10,000 nucleotides of DNA from the NCBI RefSeq assembly GCF_020217185.1, contig NZ_JAIWNX010000174.1, positions 1 through 10,000 on the forward strand. Direction: 5' to 3'. Numbering within the stretch: the stretch's first letter is position 1; each line of letters opens with the position of its first letter. The notes under the pieces are model-generated. The model searched no databases. It saw only the letters and a list, made by a program, of their open reading frames with translations, and was not told the DNA's origin. The DNA comes from Asticcacaulis sp. (GTDB lineage Bacteria; Pseudomonadota; Alphaproteobacteria; Caulobacterales; Caulobacteraceae). Of the stretch, positions 1-7,804 are shown piece by piece. The translations under genes were made by a program, and so were the position numbers.

Positions 1-16
1 TAGGCGAAGGTCAGGA

Positions 17-4090
<4,074 letters not shown>

Positions 4091-4095
4091 CGTTG

Positions 4096-4100
4096 TTCCT
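4096..4100 (-). promoter_or_regulatory. ribosome binding site of rpoB
   Basis: AGGAA lies 5 bases upstream of ATG 4090. It decides the start against an in-frame ATG at 4246, which would add 52 residues unlike any RpoB N-terminus that I recognise. Confidence 0.75.
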
Positions 4101-4185
4101 GTAAAGCGTTTGAGACGCAGTGAATGTGTCGAGAGACCCCGGATGGGGCATTGAGAAACAGTTGGATGCGCCCGCTCTTTTATGA

Positions 4186-4195
4186 CCGCATGCGG
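4186..4195. repeat. perfect 10-bp palindrome in rpoB leader
   Basis: CCGCATGCGG is its own reverse complement. With one mismatch on each side the dyad extends to TG/CA pairs (4183-4198). It lies about 95 bases upstream of the rpoB start. It could be a protein-binding operator or a chance palindrome in GC-rich DNA. Confidence 0.35.
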
Positions 4196-4284
4196 CCAAA
4201 GACGCTGTTTTTCAATAACTTTCCAAAACAGAAAGTCAGGCCCCATCGCCGGTGGAAAGAGCAGAAGACCGGCATTCGGGCAGG

Positions 4285-4308
4285 TTTAAGGACGCAATAC
4301 GCCTTAAA
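4285..4308. repeat. inverted repeat TTTAAGG-N10-CCTTAAA
   Basis: Arms TTTAAGG (4285-4291) and CCTTAAA (4302-4308) are perfect complements. Inside them a further CG/CG pair closes a 5-base loop with one bulged base, giving about 9 paired positions. In the rpoB transcript this would be a small hairpin roughly 195-220 bases before the start codon. It is not followed by a T run on either strand, so it does not look like an intrinsic terminator. An operator or an RNA structure are both possible. Confidence 0.45.
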
Positions 4309-4314
4309 AGGGAG

Positions 4315-4345
4315 GATGCCATAGCGCAACTGCCCCCACTTGTCG
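4315..4345 (-). promoter_or_regulatory. weak candidate rpoB promoter
   Basis: Read on the minus strand, TCGACAA, 14 bases, then GCTATGGC resembles the Caulobacter housekeeping sigma pattern (TTGACGS, 10-14 bases, GCTANAWC) in spacing and in the GCTA core, with mismatches in both boxes. It would give a leader of roughly 220 bases. It overlaps the hairpin at 4333-4359. Speculative. Confidence 0.2.
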
Positions 4346-4369
4346 AGGGGGTGTGGGGGATTATTTTTT
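4333..4369 (+). terminator. possible intrinsic terminator pointing to the plus strand
   Basis: CCCCCAC (4333-4339) pairs with GTGGGGG (4353-4359) and is followed by ATTATTTTTT (4360-4369), the form of a Rho-independent terminator read left to right. The loop is rather long at 13 bases. A second G5 tract (4347-4351) could pair with the same C5 tract instead. No believable plus-strand gene ends here, so it may serve an antisense or lost transcript, or be a GC-rich repeat element. On the minus strand the T run is on the wrong side, so it should not stop rpoB transcription. Confidence 0.4.
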
Positions 4370-4399
4370 GTGATCGTCGCTTCGATGGTCAGGCACACA

Positions 4400-4483
4400 T
4401 CACGGCAAGGTCAGCTTCACCGCGCGGCCCGTTTTAATCGTCGGATGACCATTGCGCAGGATCACCTCGGCACGGCGATTGAC
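4400..4483 (-). pseudogene. possible orphan C-terminal coding remnant
   Basis: A 28-codon stretch (27 residues plus TGA at 4402-4400) reads VNRRAEVILRNGHPTIKTGR and then AVKLTLP. About 20 of 27 third positions are G or C, like the real genes here. In the same DNA the end of the 127-residue frame has much poorer third-position bias. It has no start codon and is cut off upstream by TAG at 4486-4484 and another TAG just before VFTDH. This pattern suits the leftover 3' end of a degraded gene. I do not recognise the family. It could be chance, given the short length. Confidence 0.3.
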
Positions 4484-4817
4484 CTAGTGATCCGTAAACA
4501 CACCTAAGTTGCAATCTTCCTGACAAAATACCGTCCAGAGCCTCAGCAAACTCAGCCTCTATTTTAGCATCCTCCACAGGAAACCACGAAAATGTAAAAA
4601 AGCCGCCCGAAATCCAAAGCTCGTCATTATTCTGCAAACACAGCCATAATGGCCAATCAAGGCCAGGTTGTTGGGGCAGCGTCGCCGCGAGTTCAACCGG
4701 AGACGTCTCATCCCACTCCGACTTTAAGGCATACTTATCAGCTAATTGAAGGAAGAGCGAACGGGCGCGCTCAATATTGCGCTCGACGTGTTGTGTTGCG
4801 GGATCGGGACGTTTCAT
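4434..4817 (-). CDS. hypothetical protein, small, probably C-terminally altered
   Basis: 127 residues, no assigned function. The body (about residues 10-105) looks like a real soluble protein: an acidic N-terminal helix with RARSLFLQLADKY, then SPVELAATLPQQPGL, then WLCLQNNDELWISGGFF and a FSWFPVEDAKIEAEF segment. From memory this resembles an unnamed family of about 150-160 residues whose middle reads LQN.DELH...WFPC; I cannot name it. The start ATG overlaps the stop of the upstream beta-helix gene (ATGA, 4817-4814), and with no good ribosome site translation is likely coupled. DNA in 4501-4800 is about 50% G+C, clearly below its neighbours. The last 20 or so residues have poor codon bias and overlap another frame with better bias, so the true C-terminus seems lost through deletion or fusion. 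Confidence 0.55.
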   Translation of the reverse strand: MKRPDPATQHVERNIERARSLFLQLADKYALKSEWDETSPVELAATLPQQPGLDWPLWLCLQNNDELWISGGFFTFSWFPVEDAKIEAEFAEALDGILSGRLQLRCVYGSLGQSPCRGDPAQWSSDD

Positions 4818-6046
4818 TGCGTTTGCCGCCCGTACTCCCCGTTGAGCAGGTCTTTAAACCCCGGATCGGCAATGGCCTCCCCGGCCCCCAGTGGCTGACC
4901 CAGCATAGCGGCGGCGTCCCCGTCCGGCGACCAGTAGAGATTGCCGCTGCGCTTGGCCGACATAAAGCCGTGCGGATTGTCCGGCGCCAGATAGATGCGA
5001 TGCGGGGCCGTCAGATAGAAGATGTTGTTGGTGATGCTCACCCCGGCGTCGCGGTCGCCGGCGCAGCCGTTCCAGCAGATCGACCAGAAGATCGCGCGCA
5101 ACGACCAGAAGTCTTTGTCTGTAATGTCCGGAATCCGTGTACGGACGATAATATTGCCGTCGATCTTCAGATTACGGATGCCATTGGTGCCGACGAACTT
5201 ATCGACATCGTCGCTGATATTGTTGGCGATGGTCACGTCGTGCGTATTGCCAGCGATTTCCAGAAAGCCGCCCTTGGTATTGCGCGACAGATTGTGGTGC
5301 ACAAAGGTATGGTGCGCGTCGAAGAAACGGTCCTCGCCGTCCAGTTCGACCGCCGCTCCGTCATTGACATAGGCCCCGCCGTAAAAGCCGTAGTTTTCGA
5401 TGCGGTTGTGCGCCACCTCATTGTGCGGCCCGACGATGACAATGGCCATCGCGCCCCAGTATTCAGTGATGCGCGAGGCATCATGAAAATAATTGCCCTT
5501 TACAAGTGAGTTTGCGCCACGCACGCGAACACCCACGGGCATGTTATTGAATTCATTGTTTTGCAGGGTGACGTGGTGGGTGGTGGCATCGGTATAGATA
5601 CCGGCCATATCGGTCACCAGTTTGTGCTGATGGCTTTCCTTCCACGGCAAGGGCGGCTCATCCGGCGGAGGGGTGGCCCCGTCATAAAGGTAGAGATTTT
5701 CGACGGTCACATAGCTGCCGTACACCGACACGACCCGCCCGAATTCCAGCCCGAAGCGCGGATTCATCAGCTTGGGCGCGGGCCCCTCGCCATAGGCGCT
5801 GACCACGATGGGTTTGGCCTCGGTGCCGGACTGGGCGATAGTCAGATGCCCGACAAAGGCCGTTCCGCGCGCCAGCAGAATACGGTCGCCGGGCTCAAGC
5901 GTCTGGGCATTGACGCGGCTGAGGCTGCGCCAGGGTTGCGCCTGAGTGCCCGGCTGGGCGTCATTACCGCTCGTCCCATTGACGTAGTAGTCCGCCGCCA
6001 CCACCGGTCCGGCCAGACACCACAGCACACCGATCCATTTCCACAT
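4814..6046 (-). CDS. secreted right-handed parallel beta-helix protein
   Basis: 410 residues from ATG 6046, preferred over ATG 6058 because GGAGG (6056-6052) lies 5 bases before it. An N-terminal signal peptide is visible (MWKWIGVLWCLAGPVVAA, likely cleaved near residues 17-18), so export to periplasm or outside is expected. The N-terminal cap DYYVNGTSGNDAQPGT, PWRSLSRVN, LEPGDRILLARG and KPIVVSAYGEGPAPKL is typical of pectate-lyase-like beta-helix proteins. Repeated coils follow: VTLQNNEFNN, NSLVKGNYFHD, NEVAHNRIENYG, HDVTIANNISDD and VSITNNIFY. Such proteins bind or cleave acidic polysaccharides, but I cannot name a catalytic residue or substrate. The C-terminus stops at DPGFKDLLNGEYGRQTQ, where relatives I recall usually continue with a line like LKPGSPALKLGF; the gene looks truncated by about 15-30 residues. 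It lies 43 bases after the nucleotidyltransferase gene and overlaps the next gene by 4 bases. Confidence 0.85.
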   Translation of the reverse strand: MWKWIGVLWCLAGPVVAADYYVNGTSGNDAQPGTQAQPWRSLSRVNAQTLEPGDRILLARGTAFVGHLTIAQSGTEAKPIVVSAYGEGPAPKLMNPRFGLEFGRVVSVYGSYVTVENLYLYDGATPPPDEPPLPWKESHQHKLVTDMAGIYTDATTHHVTLQNNEFNNMPVGVRVRGANSLVKGNYFHDASRITEYWGAMAIVIVGPHNEVAHNRIENYGFYGGAYVNDGAAVELDGEDRFFDAHHTFVHHNLSRNTKGGFLEIAGNTHDVTIANNISDDVDKFVGTNGIRNLKIDGNIIVRTRIPDITDKDFWSLRAIFWSICWNGCAGDRDAGVSITNNIFYLTAPHRIYLAPDNPHGFMSAKRSGNLYWSPDGDAAAMLGQPLGAGEAIADPGFKDLLNGEYGRQTQ

Positions 6047-6051
6047 CGCCG

Positions 6052-6056
6052 CCTCC
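6052..6056 (-). promoter_or_regulatory. ribosome binding site of the beta-helix gene
   Basis: GGAGG followed by 5 bases and ATG 6046. It fixes the start 4 codons inside the longest open frame and yields a clean signal peptide beginning MWKW. Confidence 0.7.
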
Positions 6057-6089
6057 ATTGCCCCTCAGTAAGGCAGGGCGAGCAATGAA

Positions 6090-6527
6090 TTACAAGCCCG
6101 GCATCAGGGCCAGACGCGCCACATCCTTCGGTCGTCCGAACAGGCGCAGTAGGGCCGCCTGTTCGCTGAGGGTCGGCACCCGCACCCCTTCGATCCATAC
6201 ATCGCTTTCGATTTGCAATTCACACCAGTCACCCGCTGAAAACACCTGCAATCCGCCCATAAAGTCGATCTCCAGCCCGCCCGGTGGACGATACTGGAAA
6301 TAAGGGCGGGAGCGAAAACGATCGTCGGCGCGCGGCGCACTCACGGGCACGCCCAGGGCGATCCGGGCGGCCTCGATGACCTCTGTGGGGCCATAGAGAT
6401 CGACGTCGCGCACCGTGACCGGCACCCCGCTCAGAAACAGGGCCGCCGAGCCGATCAGCCACCACGGCTGTTCGACCGGCATCAGACGGCGGATCAAATC
6501 CAGTGAGCGGCGAAGGTCGGGCGGCAT
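6090..6527 (-). CDS. small nucleotidyltransferase-fold protein (AbiEii/MNT-like)
   Basis: 145 residues. The pattern of the DNA polymerase beta-type nucleotidyltransferase superfamily is visible: GS at 26-27 in WLIGSAALFLSG, the metal-binding pair Asp41 and Asp43 in VRDVDLYG, and a third acidic strand with Asp88 in LEIDFMGG. The C-terminal LLRLFGRPKDVARL resembles the K/RxKD ending of AbiEii-type and related stand-alone nucleotidyltransferases. Such proteins transfer a nucleotide to protein, RNA or small molecules; some are toxins of AbiE or MNT systems. No antitoxin partner (AbiEi or HEPN) is beside it, so the role is open. The start at 6527 has no clear ribosome site. The gene begins only 20 bases after the prfB terminator and is followed after 43 bases by the beta-helix gene, so it may be the first gene of a small operon. 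Confidence 0.7.
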   Translation of the reverse strand: MPPDLRRSLDLIRRLMPVEQPWWLIGSAALFLSGVPVTVRDVDLYGPTEVIEAARIALGVPVSAPRADDRFRSRPYFQYRPPGGLEIDFMGGLQVFSAGDWCELQIESDVWIEGVRVPTLSEQAALLRLFGRPKDVARLALMPGL

Positions 6528-6547
6528 GGGCGTATCGGCAATGGTGC

Positions 6548-6577
6548 AAAAAAAGCCGGGGTTTGCGCCCCGGCTTT
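6548..6577 (-). terminator. intrinsic terminator of prfB
   Basis: Read on the minus strand: AAAGCCGGGG, a 6-base loop CGCAAA, CCCCGGCTTT, extending into a run of 7 T. A perfect 10-bp stem with U tract directly after the prfB stop is a textbook Rho-independent terminator. Confidence 0.9.
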
Positions 6578-6581
6578 CGGT

Positions 6582-7704
6582 TTACTCTTCGACGGCATCG
6601 CGGGTCGCGCCGACCCGCTGGGCCAGAGACGCCCCCATGAAGGCGTCCAGATCACCGTCCAGAACCCCTTGCGAATCCGAGGTTTCGACGTCGGTACGCA
6701 GGTCCTTGACCATCTGATAGGGCTGAAGCACGTAGGATCGAATCTGGTGACCCCAGCCGATATCGGTCTTCTGGTCTTCCAGCGCGGCTTGCGCCGCCTC
6801 GCGCTTTTGCAGTTCCAGCTCATACAGGCGCGCGCGCAGCATCTTCCACGCTTCGTCGCGGTTGGCGTGCTGCGACCGCCCGGCCTGACAGGCCACGGCG
6901 ATACCGGTCGGAATGTGCGTCAGACGCACCGCCGAGTCGGTCTTGTTGACGTGCTGACCGCCCGCCCCCGACGCGCGGTAGGTATCGGTGCGCACATCGG
7001 CTGGATTGATGTCGATGACGATGGTGTCATCGACCACCGGATAGACCCACACCGAGGCAAAGGAGGTGTGGCGGCGCGCATTGGAATCAAAGGGCGAGAT
7101 ACGCACCAGACGGTGCACCCCGGCCTCGGTCTTCAACCAGCCATAAGCATTGGTGCCCTTGACCATGATGGTGGCCGACTTGATGCCCGCCTGTTCGCCG
7201 GGCGTCTCTTCTTCGATGGTTACCGTCATGCCGTGCTGGGTGGCCCAGCGCGTGTACATGCGCAAAAGAATACCGGCCCAGTCGCACGACTCCGTGCCCC
7301 CGGCCCCGGAATTGATTTCGACATAGGCGTCGTTGCCGTCGGCTTCGCCGGACAACAGCGCCTCAAGCTCGGCGCGCGCGGCCTTGTCCTTGATGGCTTT
7401 CAGCATGGCGCGGGCTTCTTCGAGCAGTTCCTCGTCGCCCTCCATGTCGGCCAGTTCGGCATAGTCGAGCGCGTCCTGAAGCTCTTTGGTCAGGCTGTTG
7501 ACCGCATCTACGCCACCGCTCAGCTTGGTGCGTTCGCGCATCACGGACTGCGCCTCTTCGGGCTTGTCCCACAGCGTCGGATCCTCGACCCGCGCATTCA
7601 GTTCGTCGAGACGTCTTAGAGCAACGTCCCAGTCAAAGACGCCTCCTGAGCAATCCGATGGATTGCTCGATGTCCCTGGCCGAAGCCTCAACATCCAGTC
7701 GCAT
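6582..7704 (-). CDS. prfB: peptide chain release factor 2 (programmed +1 frameshift)
   Basis: RF2 recognises UGA and UAA in the ribosomal A site and triggers peptide release. The gene is read in two parts: ATG 7704 to Leu codon CTT 7638-7636 (23 codons), then after slipping one base past the in-frame TGA, from GAC 7634 to TAA 6584-6582, giving 373 residues, close to E. coli's 365. The joined N-terminus runs [17 protein letters not shown], matching RF2; a simple unshifted frame would instead start wrongly at 7694. Key motifs are the stop-codon reader Ser203-Pro204-Phe205 (SPF, the RF2 type, not PxT of RF1) and catalytic Gly248-Gly249-Gln250 (GGQ) in [14 protein letters not shown], at nearly the E. 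coli positions. AAGGA (7716-7712) precedes ATG 7704 by 7 bases. It lies 100 bases after mrcA and ends in a strong terminator. RF2 level controls its own synthesis through the frameshift. Confidence 0.97.
7632..7647 (-). promoter_or_regulatory. programmed +1 frameshift site of prfB
   Basis: AGGAGG (7647-7642), three bases, slippery CTT (7638-7636), stop TGA (7635-7633) and C (7632). The AGGAGG acts as an internal Shine-Dalgarno sequence; its 3-base distance from CTT equals that of the E. coli prfB site. When RF2 is scarce, the ribosome pausing at the poor stop UGA-C slips from CUU to UUU and continues with GAC. Confidence 0.95.
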
Positions 7705-7711
7705 TACAATG

Positions 7712-7716
7712 TCCTT
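7712..7716 (-). promoter_or_regulatory. ribosome binding site of prfB
   Basis: AAGGA, 7 bases upstream of ATG 7704, supports this start rather than the ATG at 7694 in the other frame. Confidence 0.75.
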
Positions 7717-7738
7717 ACGGTAAAAAGCGTAGCCAAGC

Positions 7739-7767
7739 GGGATAGCCGCGCCCGCGCAAAATGGCAA
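7739..7767 (-). promoter_or_regulatory. candidate housekeeping promoter of prfB
   Basis: In the 100-base gap after mrcA the minus strand reads TTGCCAT (7767-7761), 14 bases, GCTATCCC (7746-7739). This fits the Caulobacter RpoD pattern (TTGACGS, 10-14 bases, GCTANAWC) in spacing, in TTG and in the GCTA core. Transcription would begin about 25-30 bases before ATG 7704. Inferred from pattern only. Confidence 0.35.
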
Positions 7768-7804
7768 CACGTTTCGCGGTCAGACGGCCGCGATCGGAAG
7801 AGGC

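Larger units (their letters stand above)
4091..4399 (-). other. gene-free rpoB leader / intergenic region
   Basis: About 310 bases between the last coding signal of the accessory block and rpoB. I see no convincing gene on either strand; short open frames here lack ribosome sites and recognisable protein sequence. In particular the rplL (L7/L12) C-terminus, often found upstream of rpoB, is not present. The region contains an inverted repeat at 4285-4308, a G/C-tract hairpin at 4333-4359 and a 10-base perfect palindrome at 4186-4195. It probably contains the rpoB promoter and a long 5' untranslated leader, but that is inferred from position only. Confidence 0.6.

Noticed and set aside
4091..4246. 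A 52-residue N-terminal extension of RpoB from ATG 4246
   Set aside because: The extension is unlike RpoB and has no good ribosome site, whereas ATG 4090 has AGGAA at proper spacing and gives the usual N-terminus.
4649..5509. A 286-codon plus-strand frame over the beta-helix and small genes
   Set aside because: It overlaps a clearly real minus-strand gene with signal peptide and family motifs; the plus translation shows no family features.
6669..7619. A 316-codon plus-strand frame opposite prfB
   Set aside because: A shadow of prfB codon bias, with no start signals or recognisable sequence.
7633..7635. In-frame TGA in prfB as a nonsense mutation or pseudogene
   Set aside because: It is embedded in a complete programmed frameshift signal and the downstream RF2 is intact.
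7768..7804. CGCGG/CCGCG hairpin after mrcA as a terminator
   Set aside because: The stem is only about 5 bp and no T run follows on the minus strand, so termination there is not supported.
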